The notes beneath the pieces were generated by a model, which had not been told where the DNA came from, searched no databases, and was given only the letters and a program-made list of their open reading frames with translations. The position numbers and the translations under genes are program-made. Shown here piece after piece: positions 31,956 to 45,558 of a stretch of 64,000 bases of DNA (the first letter of the stretch is position 1; each line of letters opens with the position of its first letter). Location of the stretch: NCBI GenBank assembly GCA_032622095.1, contig CP136064.1, forward strand, positions 110,350,004-110,414,003. Reading direction: 5' to 3'. Origin of the DNA: Siphonodentalium dalli. Lineage: Eukaryota; Mollusca; Scaphopoda; Gadilida; Siphonodentaliidae.

Positions 31956-34752
31956 TAAGAGTTTTCATGTCTTAAATTTCATATTTCATGAACTGAGTAT
32001 TTAGTGCCATGTAATATTATGTAGTGATTTCAGTTCAGTACTGACAGTACAGCCAGCTATAGTTAGCCAGCTATTCATACTTATGCTTTTCTATGGCAAA
32101 AACTTTGTAAAACTCTTATATTAAAGTGTATCAAATTTATGTGTATCTGGTAAATTACCAGAAGTTGATTGGTTATGGGTGCACGGGTGTTTGTCTACTT
32201 ATGTGTCATCATGGTCTGGTGTCTGGTTGTCATTTAATTGGAATGTAAACTTGTAAATACGTTAAATTTTATACTTACTGTCAAAACTCAAAACAAATTT
32301 CTTAATAATTTAAATGCATTTTTTATACATAAGTAGCTTTGGTTTGTTTTTTTATTTCATCAAATTCAATTAGTCATTTAAATTCAGAAGTACACATTTT
32401 ATTTTAAAAGTGAGGAACATTTGGTAATTATTTTATTTACCATCAATAAAATCATTCTGTTATAACTACTTTCAAATTAATGTTTTCAACGTAAATAATG
32501 TGGTATATTGCGTCATAAAAGTTATGGATTCGAGTATGTTTCTAACTGAAGAGAACTCCGGTATATATTCCTATTTATTTATCAAAATTGTTAATCTTTA
32601 AGGTATAAACTTTTTTTATTTCTGGTAAACTTTGGAATTGTTATCTATTTAAATGTTTCATATCAATATTCATTATAATTCTGATCTTATTCACTTTATC
32701 TGTAGTTACTATTCTAAAAATATGACTACTGTTATCAATCAAATGATCTTATTTTCCAAATTCAATAGTTAACTTTAATTTACTCCCACTAATACTGTAA
32801 GTTCCTATTTGGAAGTTTATATCTGTTGAGAGACTCCGCAAAAGTCAATTGGTGTCAGATCCTGACTTACTGTGTTGGATTGTTCTATTTCGTGCAACCA
32901 CTCGTCATTCCTGTCATGTAGCTCTTCGTCCTTAATCTTTTCGCATCTCGAGTCAGCGATTCTCTCATATAGAGTCCGTTGCACTGAGTGTCGAATGGAT
33001 CAGGGCTTGAGATATTGGTCTTATCATGAGCTAGATATCCCCCAAACCCCAACCATCAAGCTAGATATTACAAAAATCATATCGCTTATTCTAGTTTATA
33101 TAATAAAAAAACCTCGAAAAATAGGCTTTTCCAGTACTAATGTTCTTTATTCTGGATTCCGGGTTGGCAACATATACTCGCGGATATACGCACATAATCG
33201 ACCAATAACGTGAAATAGGTACAGAATGTGATTATTTGGTTCTGAAATAAGCAGATAATGGACGCTTACCCGTTATTTCGTTTTTTGACGCGGGCCACAG
33301 TAAAAACACCTGTTAAAGATCGTACATCTGAAAAGTCGTGAGTTGTCTTAGTTGTACCATGTGTGCACATATTCTGCTTTGTATCGCATCATTATGAGTC
33401 GATAATGTGACTAAAATATTCTCATATTCAGCACTTTATCGACTCAAAATGAGGTGATTCTAAGCAGATTATCTATCTAAAACAAGTTTATTATAAGCAG
33501 ATAATGTGCTAGTTTTCGGAAGAACAGGCTGGGGTTGGGGGCACAAATACCAGATTTTTTTTTCAAACATTATGATCTTTATTACTGTCTAGCAAAAGAA
33601 ATATGAAAAAGTCAGTTTCACCTTTCACAATCACAGAAAATCAATTTTTAATCGAGATGGCTGCTTTTTAGTGCTACAAAATTGACCCCTTATCCGCATA
33701 GAGCCACTATTTGGCAGAACACGCTACTGGATGTTCACTGTGTTTAATATCAATGCCACTAGTGATCCTATGTCCGATTCCGATGTTTATATATGCTGTG
33801 CGTTTGCTCCCATAATGGACATATATACAATCATTGCAGCACTCCTATCCCGGTATAGTTTCAAAGCCAAATACATCAAAGAAATATATACCACTGTCGC
33901 GAAAGTATTTCTACCGACGTCAGTTGTGCGCTGCCATTGATGTATACTGGTAGTTATTTTGACAAAGAGATCAAAGGTGCCGATTCAGAGTAACGTTATG
34001 ACCGTGTGTGGAACACTTGCACGCGGTATAAAAGTCTTGATTGAATACTTGTAAGTTGTGACAATGTATGGAATGCTGATGATTATTAACTAAATTTAGA
34101 TTGATGGATAATAATTGCTGTCATATTTGTCTGAGATTTCCCAAATTCACACCTTTTGTCTTTTAACAACTGGGAAGGTTTTATAGTTCCGCCTACTCCA
34201 TTTTGTCTTCGCGAGACCGCCTCCGTGTTCAAGGTGGAGCTAAACGTATTTCATAGCATACGCTGTACAGACGAAAAAGCTAATTATGCCCCTCCTCACT
34301 TTGGTCGTCATTGAAGATAGTTCTGATCGCGACTGTACTAATTAATTCAGTGTGTGCTTCAAATTATTGACATATATAGCATGTGACGTGCTCAACAAGG
34401 GGCTACACTGTATAATGAGGTCAGCACTGTTTAGAGCTTTCGTTGAATCTATTTAGTTTCACCGCGATTGAACCAATAACTTCATATTACACGGGATGTC
34501 GGGCAGGTGTATTTCCATGCTTATAATATATAGTGGTTTCTGTTTAGGCTGTTACAACTGCGTTTTTCATTCAATACTACGGTTGTATTGTGTACGTTTT
34601 TTAAGGCGTGCATATTGCGGTTAGATACTAGAACATTTTTATTTGTTTAGACAATCGGTAATAGCCGATGTTCAACTGCGAGGTACGATTAATATCCAAT
34701 GGGCTATTATCGGCCAATGGCCGATTCCGATTATCGGAACATCACTAAATGT
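31863..34752. repeat. 2.89-kb tandem duplication, unit 1
   Basis: Unit 1 is almost identical to unit 2 (34753-37637). I noticed fewer than ten substitutions and one 3-base deletion. The left breakpoint is inside the MITE at 31474-31955. The unit is AT-rich and mostly noncoding. ORFs at 32872-33213 (113 codons) and 33731-33940 exist in both units but show no domain. Confidence 0.95.
33765..34748. mobile_element. Possible hAT-like non-autonomous element in each duplicated unit
   Basis: The right end reads 'ggccgattccgattatcggaacatcacta' (34721-34748), a style typical of hAT termini (reverse: TAGTGATGTTCCGAT). A degenerate counterpart, 'ctagtgatcctatgtccgattccgatg', lies at about 33768. The ends differ a lot, and no target duplication is clear. 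The second unit carries the same sequence to about 37633. Confidence 0.35.
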
Positions 34753-37637
34753 TGTAATCATATTTTATATCATAGATTGTTATAAAAACCGTATATTAAG
34801 GCATAATAAAAAAATAATCAGTGACTCGAAAATTTAGCGGGCCTTTAAGAGTTTTCATGTCTTAAATTTCATATTTCATGAACTGAGTATTTAGTGCCAT
34901 GTAATATTATGTAGTGATTTCAGTTCAGTACTGACAGTACAGCCAGCTATAGTTAGCCAGCTATTCATACTTATGCTTTTCTATGGCAAAAACTTTGTAA
35001 AACTCTTATATTAAAGTGTATCAAATTTATGTGTATCTGGTAAATTACCAGAAGTTGATTGGTTATGGGTGCACGGGTGTTTGTCTACTTATGTGTCATC
35101 ATGGTCTGGTGTCTGGTTGTCATTTAATTGGAATGTAAACTTGTAAATACGTTAAATTTTATACTTACTGTCAAAACTCAAAACAAATTTCTTAATAATT
35201 TAAATGCATTTTTTATACATAAGTAGCTTTGGTTTGTTTTTTTATTTCATCAAATTCAATTAGTCATTTAAATTCAGAAGTACACATTTTATTTTAAAAG
35301 TGAGGAACATTTGGTAATTATTTTATTTACCATCAATAAAATCATTCTGTTATAACTACTTTCAAATTAATGTTTTCAACGTAAATGTGGTATATTGCGT
35401 CATAAAAGTTATGGATTCGAGTATGTTTCTAACTGAAGAGAACTCCGGTATATATTCCTATTTATTTATCAAAATTGTTAATCTTTAAGGTATAAACTTT
35501 TTTTATTTCTGGTAAACTTTGGAATTGTTATCTATTTAAATGTTTCATATCAATATTCATTATAATTCTGATCCTATTCACTTTATCTGTAGTTACTATT
35601 CTAAAAATATGACTACAGTTATAAATCAAATGATCTTATTTTCCAAATTCAATAGTTAACTTTAATTTACTCCCACTAATACTGTAAGTTCCTATTTGGA
35701 AGTTTATATCTGTTGAGAGACTCCGCAAAAGTCAATTGGTGTCAGATCCTGACTTACTGTGTTGGATTGTTCTATTTCGTGCAACCACTCGTCATTCCTG
35801 TCATGTAGCTCTTCGTCCTTAATCTTTTCGCATCTCGAGTCAGCGATTCTCTCATATAGAGTCCGTTGCACTGAGTGTCGAATGGATCAGGGCTTGAGAT
35901 ATTGGTCTTATCATGAGCTAGATATCCCCCAAACCCCAACCATCAAGCTAGATATTACAAAAATCATATCGCTTATTCTAGTTTATATAATAAAAAAACC
36001 TCGAAAAATAGGCTTTTCCAGTGCTAATGTTCTTTATTCTGGATTCCGGGTTGGCAACATATACTCGCGGATATACGCACATAATCGACCAATAACGTGA
36101 AATAGGTACAGAATGTGATTATTTGGTTCTGAAATAAGCAGATAATGGACGCTTACCCGTTATTTCGTTTTTTGACGCGGGCCACAGTAAAAACACCTGT
36201 TAAAGATCGTACATCTGAAAAGTCGTGAGTTGTCTTAGTTGTACCATGTGTGCACATATTCTGCTTTGTATCGCATCATTATGAGTCGATAATGTGACTA
36301 AAATATTCTCATATTCAGCACTTTATCGACTCAAAATGAGGTGATTCTAAGCAGATTATCTATCTAAAACAAGTTTATTATAAGCAGATAATGTGCTAGT
36401 TTTCGGAAGAACAGGCTGGGGTTGGGGGCACAAATACCAGATTTTTTTTTCAAACATTATGATCTTTATTACTGTCTAGCAAAAGAAATATGAAAAAGTC
36501 AGTTTCACCTTTCACAATCACAGAAAATCAATTTTTAATCGAGATGGCTGCTTTTTAGTGCTACAAAATTGACCCCTTATCCGCATAGAGCCACTATTTG
36601 GCAGAAAACGCTACTGGATGTTCACTGTGTTTAATATCAATGCCACTAGTGATCCTATGTCCGATTCCGATGTTTATATATGCTGTGCGTTTGCTCCCAT
36701 AATGGACATATATACAATCATTGCAGCACTCCTATCCCGGTATAGTTTCAAAGCCAAATACATCAAAGAAATATATACCACTGTCGCGAAAGTATTTCTA
36801 CCGACGTCAGTTGTGCGCTGCCATTGATGTATACTGGTAGTTATTTTGACAAAGAGATCAAAGGTGCCGATTCAGAGTAACGTTATGACCGTGTGTGGAA
36901 CAGTTGCACGCGGTATAAAAGTCTTGATTGAATACTTGTAAGTTGTGACAATGTATGGAATGCTGATGATTATTAACTAAATTTAGATTGATGGATAATA
37001 ATTGCTGTCATATTTGTCTGAGATTTCCCAAATTCACACCTTTTGTCTTTTAACAACTGGGAAGGTTTTATAGTTCCGCCTACTCCATTTTGTCTTCGCG
37101 AGACCGCCTCCGTGTTCAAGGTGGAGCTAAACGTATTTCATAGCATACGCTGTACAGACGAAAAAGCTAATTATGCCCCTCCTCACTTTGGTCGTCATTG
37201 AAGATAGTTCTGATCGCGACTGTACTAATTAATTCAGTGTGTGCTTCAAATTATTGACATATATAGCATGTGACGTGCTCAACAAGGGGCTACACTGTAT
37301 AATGAGGTCAGCACTGTTTAGAGCTTTCGTTGAATCTATTTAGTTTCACCGCGATTGAACCAATAACTTCATATTACACGGGATGTCGGGCAGGTGTATT
37401 TCCATGCTTATAATATATAGTGGTTTCTGTTTAGGCTGTTACAACTGCGTTTTTCATTCAATACTACGGTTGTATTGTGTACGTTTTTTAAGGCGTGCAT
37501 ATTGCGGTTAGATACTAGAACATTTTTATTTGTTTAGACAATCGGTAATAGCCGATGTTCAACTGCGAGGTACGATTAATATCCAATGGGCTATTATCGG
37601 CCAATGGCCGATTCCGATTATCGGAACATCACTAAAT
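34753..37637. repeat. 2.89-kb tandem duplication, unit 2
   Basis: Starts at 'ttgtaatcatattttatatc' as in unit 1 and ends at 'atcggaacatcactaaatg', after which unique sequence ('ccacttgcatc') begins. Differences from unit 1 include loss of 'aat' near 35385, c for t near 35574, and 'aaaacgc' for 'acacgc' near 36606. The ORFs at 35759-36100 and 36618-36827 are the duplicates of those in unit 1. Confidence 0.95.
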
Positions 37638-38105
37638 GCCACTTGCATCTATTTTTTAAAAACCCTAAGATATCACTTAAAATCATTGGTTGATATATAA
37701 TGCCTTTTGTAAAAGTAAATTCCATTGACTAAGAAATCAACCCTTTCGTAGGCATGAGTTTTTGTTTTCAGTGTATTTGTTACCATTTAATATGTAATGT
37801 GATGAAGAATATTATATTTGTACCATGAACAAATTATCAAGATCAGGGTTTTTCTTTGGCCTAAATATGAACATAGTGATAATTTTCATGTACATGTAAA
37901 TGTCACTTTGGCCCAATAGGTCACTATTGGATATACTGAAGAACGGTGATATACACTAAATGCCAATCATGGTGTGTTGGACATTTAAAATTAAATTTTA
38001 AGTACAGGGAGACATGGCATTTAAAATTTAGTGGAGGCCATTTCGTACATTGCATTGTTCAGTAGCAGTCCCCTATGGCCAGCTGAGGACTCGAAATAGG
38101 CTGTT
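37638..38105. other. No recognised feature
   Basis: AT-rich noncoding sequence between the duplication and the tandem repeat. Confidence 0.4.
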
Positions 38106-38462
38106 TTGAAACTTTGGGATTTCTAAGAAGAAAAAAAATAAAAGTAACAAGTGTAACATTAACTGATAGGTAAAGTAACCATTTGTACCCTATGTACCCA
38201 TGGACTGTAAATTAGTTATGGGAATGTTTTCTAATTTGTACCCAATATAACCAGGTACTTGGGGATTTCTAAGAAACAAAAAATAAAAGTAACAAATGTA
38301 ACATTAACTAATAGGTAAAGTAACCAGAAGTAACCATTTGTACCCGTGTACCCATGGGCCTGAAAGTAATTCTGGGAATGTTTTCTAATTTGTACCGAAT
38401 GTAACCAGGTACTTTGGGATTTCTAAGAAGAAAAACAAAAGTAACAAATGTAACATTAACTA
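38106..38462. repeat. Tandem repeat, about 150-bp unit, 2.4 copies
   Basis: The marker 'gggatttctaagaa' falls at about 38116, 38263 and 38417. Each unit contains 'aaaagtaacaa', 'gtaacattaac', 'gtaaagtaacca', 'gtacccatgg' and 'gggaatgttttctaatttgtacc'. Noncoding. Confidence 0.85.
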
Positions 38463-39130
38463 GGTTAGGGTGTTCGAAATGAAACTATTTATATTTTTAA
38501 ATGGGTACTGTACGCAATTTTCAATAAATTTCCGGTAATAACGATATAATATCGAAAACCTGTAATTTGATTCGAAGTTGTATTCTGTAAACGTTCAGGT
38601 TAATATGTTATCTTAAAATCAAAGTTAATAATTTGATATAAGTTAAAAACCATTACGAATTTTAATGTACAAGATGTAATCATATTAATTGACGGATAGT
38701 GCATTGGCAACGTGTGGCACAAATGATAGTGTAAATATATGTTGATACAGGGCGAAAACTCAATCCACTCACTGATTATGACTACACAATAACTTAAATG
38801 AGTATATGGGACTAGTATGCATATAATATAACATTTATTATATATATTTGCTTGAAAAAATATTCGACAATGACAGTTTGTATTTTCGCATTCCGACTAA
38901 TCTGCCATCCGTAACATTACTTCATACTCAACAGACTTTCAAATAATGGAAACTGATTACCTTATTCTTCGACTCAGAGATAGAAACCAACAAGATTGGG
39001 AGTACATTATCACTTTAATGTCATGGTATCTGTGTTGTCATCAGTGGGGTGATAAACTTATTTACAGATTATTTCATTCTATTGGCAAACTTTATATTCT
39101 TTTCCAATAAATTGAAATTTTATTTGATAA
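38463..39130. other. No recognised feature
   Basis: AT-rich DNA without a clear repeat or ORF. Confidence 0.4.
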
Positions 39131-39134
39131 CACT

Positions 39135-39500
39135 GTGAGAGCTTGACCATCACCAACAGAGACATGTTAGCATCCGGAAAATAAAACAATCAACAAATTC
39201 TAAGTCGAAAAAGTAGCATAGCTCCGTCAGAAATTCGAATTTCACCTGTACTTTCATGTGATTAATCCACAAACTAAATTGAAAGCTATCGGATTATCAC
39301 AATTTGAGTTACCATCCGGACAACAAAATAATCAGCAAGTCGAAAAGGGGCATAACTCTGCCTTAAATGAAGGACGGAAGGACACCGCTCATTTCTATAA
39401 ATCGGGGAACAACCAGGGGGGGGGGGGTCTGCAAAAAATTCCGTATATAGGGACGGGGTGGGTGGGTGGTCCAGAGGCGGAAATGGTGCTTGTTAATTTT
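39135..39500. repeat. Dispersed noncoding repeat of the 'gcataactctg' type
   Basis: Two related segments (about 39160-39245 and 39285-39370) share 'atccgga(a/c)aa', 'aatcaacaaattc/aatcagcaagtc', 'gtcgaaaaagtagcatagctc / gtcgaaaaggggcataactc'. A G-run and 'gtgggtgggtgg' follow. Such segments are common in mollusc DNA, as far as I recall. Confidence 0.45.
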
Positions 39501-41600
39501 TTCCAAAATGGTTTTTTTTCAAACAATTTACAAGTACTGACCATGTAATGTTGTTTGTAAGCATGTTGTTTGTAAGCATGTACCATGCTTGTTGGTATAG
39601 GGCTATATAGGCAGCTAAAGTGACTCTTTAGCCTCAGATTTAGCAACATTCTGGATTTCACAGTATCCCGGACCACTTCACAGTGGACCACCGTATTAAC
39701 GTTCAGGAAACTTATGATCAACGGAAGAAATATTTTGTAACAAAATTAATATATTACCCAGTTGTATTATCTGAATAAAAGTAATAAAATAAAAAAAACT
39801 CTATCACAAATTGGATACTACATGGTGAATACTCAATGATGACTACTAGTAGATATCATTAACCTGATTGTTGCATAACATGAAATTGAAAAGGGTATCT
39901 CATAAATACTGTCTTGTTCTGGCATGTAATCAAATTCTTTCCTTCTGGTTATTTCTCATCTTGAATGATTGCAAGTAATGTTAATTTGCAACAATTATCC
40001 AAATAAAACTGAATTGGATATGATGAATGACATTACTGCTCAGACAATCCCAAATGAAGGTGACGCTATTCTCATTGAATTTCCGAACTTCATCTGGGAG
40101 CTTTACTTTACAAGACGAAACTAAAATACTAATTGTATACTGTTATCACTTACAAATAGATGAACTGAAATAATGTGATGCATTCAGATGCATTGAGAAA
40201 TGACATTCAATTCTTCATTCTGGTCTATCACCATACTAAACCACATCAAAATTTGACAACCGACACTTAACTTATATTGCAAAAACTTTGTATAGACTGA
40301 ATTTCATAATGTCCCATAACTCTGGTAGGCATTGGTGGTCACAACCCGCGATATTATGCATATTCGTCCCGCATTTCTGGTCCGTCACCATGCCATTGGG
40401 CATCAAATATGACAACTGACTCTTGAGTTAAAATTCAAAATGTTTGTACGGACAGACGGCTTGAGACGTCAACTATATACCCGCCGACTAATATCGGGCA
40501 GTATAATAACCATATATCTATGTGTATACCTAACCAAAAACAATTCCCCTCCCCACCCCATCCCATTGGATAAGACTAAAGAGTTCTTTGATCATGCACA
40601 TATAACTGTGGAACCCCTGACCTGTTTACCACTATTTACACTGGCCAGTGTTCTCTGTCAGACATAACACACTCGATATATTAATGCTATAATGGGGTCT
40701 AGGGCAATTTGTGACATATAGTGTACCTACACAATGCTTAGTTAATATTGTTGTTAGATACTGAAAACACCAGGAAACACTTGGAAATACAGTATATTTT
40801 TCGTTTTTCTGATCTGTGTTTACCAACTAGTAAGGCAGTTAACACAGTTATTGAAGAACGGCTCAAAACAACTTCTGAAATTTTGATAAAAACATGAGAA
40901 ACGGGGGGTGGGTCCCCAAAATTTTGGAGGAAATTTTCTTTTTTGTTGCAAAAATGGGGTGGTGGGTCCCTCGAGGTCGGAAAAAACGTTTTGGGCCCTA
41001 TATGTGCAATTTTTTTCCAGAACCCCCCCCTGGAACAATTACAATTTAATGGCAACACGCTGAATCAATTTGGCCATTTACAAACTCATAAATCAGAGGT
41101 ATTCAGATTATTACTTGTTATAAAAGGCCGCTAGGATCCAAATTCGAACTTGACCGGAATAATTTCAAATCGATGAATGTTCAGATATCAATTCAATAAA
41201 ATGCTACATCAGGTAAATAGTGTAACAGGTAAAATAGTGTTAATCACATTTCTTTTGTTCTTTTTTTTTTAGAATTTTGTGTATTTTTGTGAAATACAGC
41301 AAATACATGTGTGCATATACATTATGTTACGAAGATTTACATCACAGTGGATCCAAATGAAAAAAATCATTTTTTAGAGAGCCAATTTTAACATAATTTT
41401 GAGTCGGCAAGTTTCAATTATGGCCATTCAGCCAGGTGACTACAAACAAACCATCTTTTATCAGTGTGATGTTTTCAATGTTTGTATCTAGCTATAAAAA
41501 GAACTTTAAGAAAACAGAGATGTTAAAAAAATAGACAGGCATTTCCTAAGGAGCTGACTGAGCTTCCAACAAATGCCGTAAAGCATTGTGTGGAGAAGAT
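39501..41600. other. No recognised gene
   Basis: Mostly AT-rich. At 40895-41035 there is a stretch with two 'ggtgggtcc' elements and a C-run resembling the repeat type at 3.5 kb and 39.45 kb. Short ORFs show no domain. Confidence 0.4.
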
Positions 41601-41639
41601 GAAGATGACCAAATCCATTCGAAGTAACTAATTCACAAT

Positions 41640-43540
41640 TGTTCTATAAGATAAACTGTCTGTCGCATTGAAGAATCTCGAGATTTTTTTGGACATCCAC
41701 TTTACAGCTGAGGATGCCCTCATACAAAATATTTCTGATTGCACAATAGAACATGTGAAAAAAGGCCCTGTTGCAATTGCAGATGTTTTATTGGCTATAT
41801 ATTATAGTGTCAACTGGGAATTTGGGCTTTGCTTCCAATTGTCTGTTTTTGCACGCCTACTATTAGTTTTATTTTATCAGTCAACATGTATAAAAGCAAT
41901 GGAATTACATTTTGGTTCCTTGTTCGGTGATGAAATTTGCCAAACAGTGGAAACTGAGTATATGTAAAGCAAGTCATCTCGGAAAACGTTGTTTCGAGAA
42001 AACAAGCATATCTGCCAGTGTGCAGATGTTAATATCACTGGATTGCCTTGCAAATATATCTTCAAGGTCATCCAAATTAATTATCTGGAATAAAATTATC
42101 TTGGTGAAAGATATTGGGAAGGGTCATTCTTTAAGTTGGATAGAGAAAGATACCAACGATGGCGAAATCCATATGCTGTTTGGCCACTTATGCCCATATA
42201 AATTGCATTAAAACATGTTTATTTGCATATATATTTTCAAAATGCAACTGTTTCAATATCACGTTTTTCATTGACATAAACTCCAGCAAAACCGAAAGAA
42301 ACTATGCTCAAATAGATTTAGCTACAAATAGCTTTAGAGAACAGTATAAGGTTGGATAATGTAATTTGGATACTCATAATATTTGGAAACCAGTAATTCC
42401 CAGATATGTTCGCAGGACCATCAGTGAAAATAATAAACGGAAAATTAATGAACTCCCAACTGTAGCTAGGATGAAAGAAATGTATGATATATCGACACTC
42501 CATAGCATCAATAAACAGTTGATCAAGCTGTCGCGTTTGCTTGACCAAAGACTATCAAAACAACAAAATCCCCTCATTCCCGGGCAGTTATCATTACTTA
42601 TAAAAAGTATACGGGGCTGCAAAGATTTTTATGACATTCTCATATCGGATAAAATGGCAAAACCTTCCTCAATACAGAAATGGGCATTAGAACTTGGACA
42701 TAACAATTATCAAGTACCATGGACATATACATTCGCACTGCCGTTTAAATCACTCTCTGACACCAGGTTGCGATGGTTCCAGTTCCGCATTAATACTAGA
42801 ATTCTGGCGACCAAACAATTACTACAAAAGATGAAAATTACTAGCGATAGTAACTGTAACCGATGTCATATGATAGAATCAATTTCCCACATATTTTTTG
42901 ACTGTCCTATAGTATCATGTTTCTTAAGAAGAGTACAACGCTGGATAAACACCAACATACTAGATATCCAACTTACAAAATGTAACATATTATTTGGGGT
43001 CTCGCCGGAAAAGGGTGCCAATATAAGAAACATTATTTTAATTATTTTAAAATACTATATCTATAAAACGAAATTCGATCCCATTGAATTATCTTTAAAA
43101 GCTTTTTTGAATGAATTAGTTAACCGAACTCATATGGAAAAGATCATTGCTTTGAGAGGTGATAGACTGTTGAATTTTCAGAAGGAATGGGGTGCTTTGA
43201 CAAAAGCGTTAAACAATAGCTCATAAGCAATAAAAAAGCTATTTTGACAAATAACCAGATACAATCAATACAAAGACTGACACCAGGTACCAATCCAACT
43301 TATAGTTTGTTTTATTGATATAGGTGTACACGCAAACACAAATAAATACCAACATATATCGTGTTTTTGAAGGTATTATTGTTTGTTTTTTGTTTTGTCT
43401 ATCATATATAAACACTTATTGATATGCATGTACTGTATGGTTTGTTTTTGTAATACTTACATATATATTATATTTGTATGACATCACTGTATATAATGTA
43501 CATAAATCATATGAATAAAAAATATACAAAAAAAAAAAAA
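41640..43540 (+). mobile_element. 5'-truncated L1/Tx1-like LINE, 3' end with poly(A)
   Basis: The C-terminal part of an ORF2 (42366-43226) is followed by a 300-base 3' UTR and a 13-base A-run at 43528-43540, with an AATAAA signal at 43514. Upstream frames (41668-42360) are disrupted but may still belong to the element, for example a 'LVKDIGKGHSLS' segment near 42100. The 5' limit is uncertain. Confidence 0.68.
42357..43226 (+). pseudogene. C-terminal domain of an L1/Tx1-like LINE ORF2
   Basis: 286 open codons after a stop at 42357-42359, with no proper start, so this is the tail of a longer protein. Features: SSIQKWALELG, then LPFKSLSDTRLRWFQFRINT, ILATKQLLQKMKI, and a Cys/His cluster CNRCHMIESISHIFFDCPIV, the conserved CxxC-H-C module near the C-terminus of Tx1/L1-type ORF2 proteins. 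After that come RRVQRWI, NILFGVS, a hydrophobic helix NIILIILKYYIYKTKF, and a closing FQKEWGAL. RT and endonuclease domains are absent (5' truncation or decay). Confidence 0.78.
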
Positions 43541-43604
43541 GAGACTGAAAGAGCTGGGTACTATATATGAGAGCAATTATACGGTTGTTGCGAATTAACC
43601 AGAA

Positions 43605-44147
43605 ATGGTATCCAATGAGCGAGAACTAACGAAGTTGTCACTGGAAGAGTCTTGGGTAATGTGGTCAAAGCGGGCTGCTGCAAGAAAAACACGAAAAGCC
43701 TTCGATACAGTAATCGTAAAACTCCCCATGATTGTTTCTGATGAGTCAGCATCCGTGGAGTCTGGTAAGTCCGATAACAAGCTGCCAATATCCACATCTG
43801 TGGCTGTTTTTAGGAGTACCTTGCAAATTATGTTGGTGGCCCAACCACATGACGTAAGGTCGGTTGTGGTTACCGAATCAATGCATATGATCGCACATGC
43901 TGAATATAGGAGGACAGTCCAAACGGAAACTATTTCCGTGAGTGACGCACGGTTCGATTTCCCGGAATTGGCTGCATGTGGGAACGATGGCTATTCATTC
44001 CTCACCCAGCTGGTAGAAAAATCCATTGGCGAAGCTCCTGTTATCGAGTCTACACCCGTTGAGTCTGACCGAGTCACAGAACTGGAAGCACAATACGTTG
44101 CGCAGAATTTCTATATTGGGTTTTTAAGAACGCAGGTCGCGAGCTGA
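43605..44147 (+). CDS. Unrecognised 180-codon ORF
   Basis: Starts at ATG 43605 just after the LINE poly(A) and ends at TGA 44145-44147. The protein is Ser/Thr/Val-rich with a Lys/Arg-rich stretch (SKRAAARKTRKAF). The C-terminal portion, VTELEAQYVAQNFYIGFLRT, could form a short coiled coil. No family recognised. GC content and codon use look higher than the surrounding DNA, which favours real or formerly real coding sequence, possibly from another transposon. The opposite strand is also open for shorter stretches, so chance is not excluded. Confidence 0.3.
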   Translation: MVSNERELTKLSLEESWVMWSKRAAARKTRKAFDTVIVKLPMIVSDESASVESGKSDNKLPISTSVAVFRSTLQIMLVAQPHDVRSVVVTESMHMIAHAEYRRTVQTETISVSDARFDFPELAACGNDGYSFLTQLVEKSIGEAPVIESTPVESDRVTELEAQYVAQNFYIGFLRTQVAS

Positions 44148-45555
44148 CGAAGAGAATGACAACAATAGAGGGCGACTTACCATGAAGTGAAGAAACAGAC
44201 TAAACCAAATCTTGGGCCAAATTAAGGCTCACGTTAAATGAACTAATTTGCTATGAACATTATTATCTAGTTGTACTGTCCAAATATGAATTGTCTTGTT
44301 GTATACATCTTATTTGAAATTAGAGCACGCATTTGTGACGACACCAACTTTTTTTGGATGGTGGTGTAAAGGTCTGGCCTTTATTAGACATACATGTTTA
44401 TTTAGGAATTTCACTTCGTAATGTTTGGGTGCTATCTTGCATAATTATAACTTTTATATTTCAAATAGGTAAGTGCTATTAATTATATTTCTCTGCGAGA
44501 CATCGTCCGCACAATCATTCTAAATGGGCTGCAGATTTCTAAATTTCTTAGGATTTTATCTGGACCATCTTTTGTGCTAAGTATAGTTTATCAAACATTT
44601 TGAGATATAATATATTATCCTAGTTACTACTTTATTATTAGTAGGGTAAAACGTGCTAACGTTTAAGTAGATATTTATAATTATTCTAAATATGTATTTA
44701 AACCTATAAATTTATTTACGTTGTGATTTTCTAAGTGTTATCTTTTAAATGGCACTCAGTTGTGAGGATGCTAGAAGTAGCTATGCCACATGCTGACAAA
44801 TTGTAAATTGTGTCACGTTATTCATTGGTCTGGATGTGCATGGTAATGCCAGAAGTTGATATGTCAGAAATGACTCGCTCATTACTACCAGGTTTATACC
44901 CAAATTTCTAAGCCAGAAGAGACAACATGTATGCTGAGAACGTGACCGAGCACTATGATTGGAGGGCTGGTGGTTAAAAAATGTTATGTGTTCAATATGC
45001 CTGAAGTTCTAGGGCATGTAAATTCCCTAAGTATCATGGTAGCTCTATTCCAGATTGACTAAGCCTGAGAAGTCCGGGCCAGGAATAGCGGTAAAATAAA
45101 CAAAGTCATATTCTCCAGAAGGTAATTAAGTACAAGTGACAAGACTTACACTTCCAGGATGAGTGCTCACAGGAGCCAGTATAATGAAGGACTTGCAGTT
45201 ATTTTATTCGATTTAAAATTTATAAAGTAATTTACACAGAATGGAAATATAAAACCTGATGCAGAACCCTGGAATGGCAGTACCATGCAAGCAAGTATAT
45301 ATTATCCAGCATCAGTATTAAATATACTTTTGCATAGTACATAATGTACATTATTTAGTAGCTAATAACTTAGTTTATGTGTTCCAAGGTGTCTTCAAAT
45401 ACTGTGACCCAGTAAGTGGACACAGGCCGTTGAAACTTCAAAGTACTCAAAAACCATTTTATTGGAATTTACAATATCAGGTTTTATAAAATGTTCTCAT
45501 TCAGTAAAAGTAATTAGACATATGCTAGTACATTGCACATTAATTTTGTTTCACT
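44148..45555. other. No recognised feature
   Basis: AT-rich noncoding DNA; no repeat seen. Confidence 0.4.
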
Positions 45556-45558
45556 TTA

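Noticed and set aside
32872-33213. 113-codon ORF, repeated at 35759-36100, as a possible duplicated gene
   Set aside because: Identity reflects the whole 2.89-kb duplication including noncoding DNA; composition and lack of any motif argue against a gene.
38106-38462. CRISPR-like array because of regular repeats
   Set aside because: Units are adjacent 150-bp tandem repeats without unique spacers, in animal DNA.
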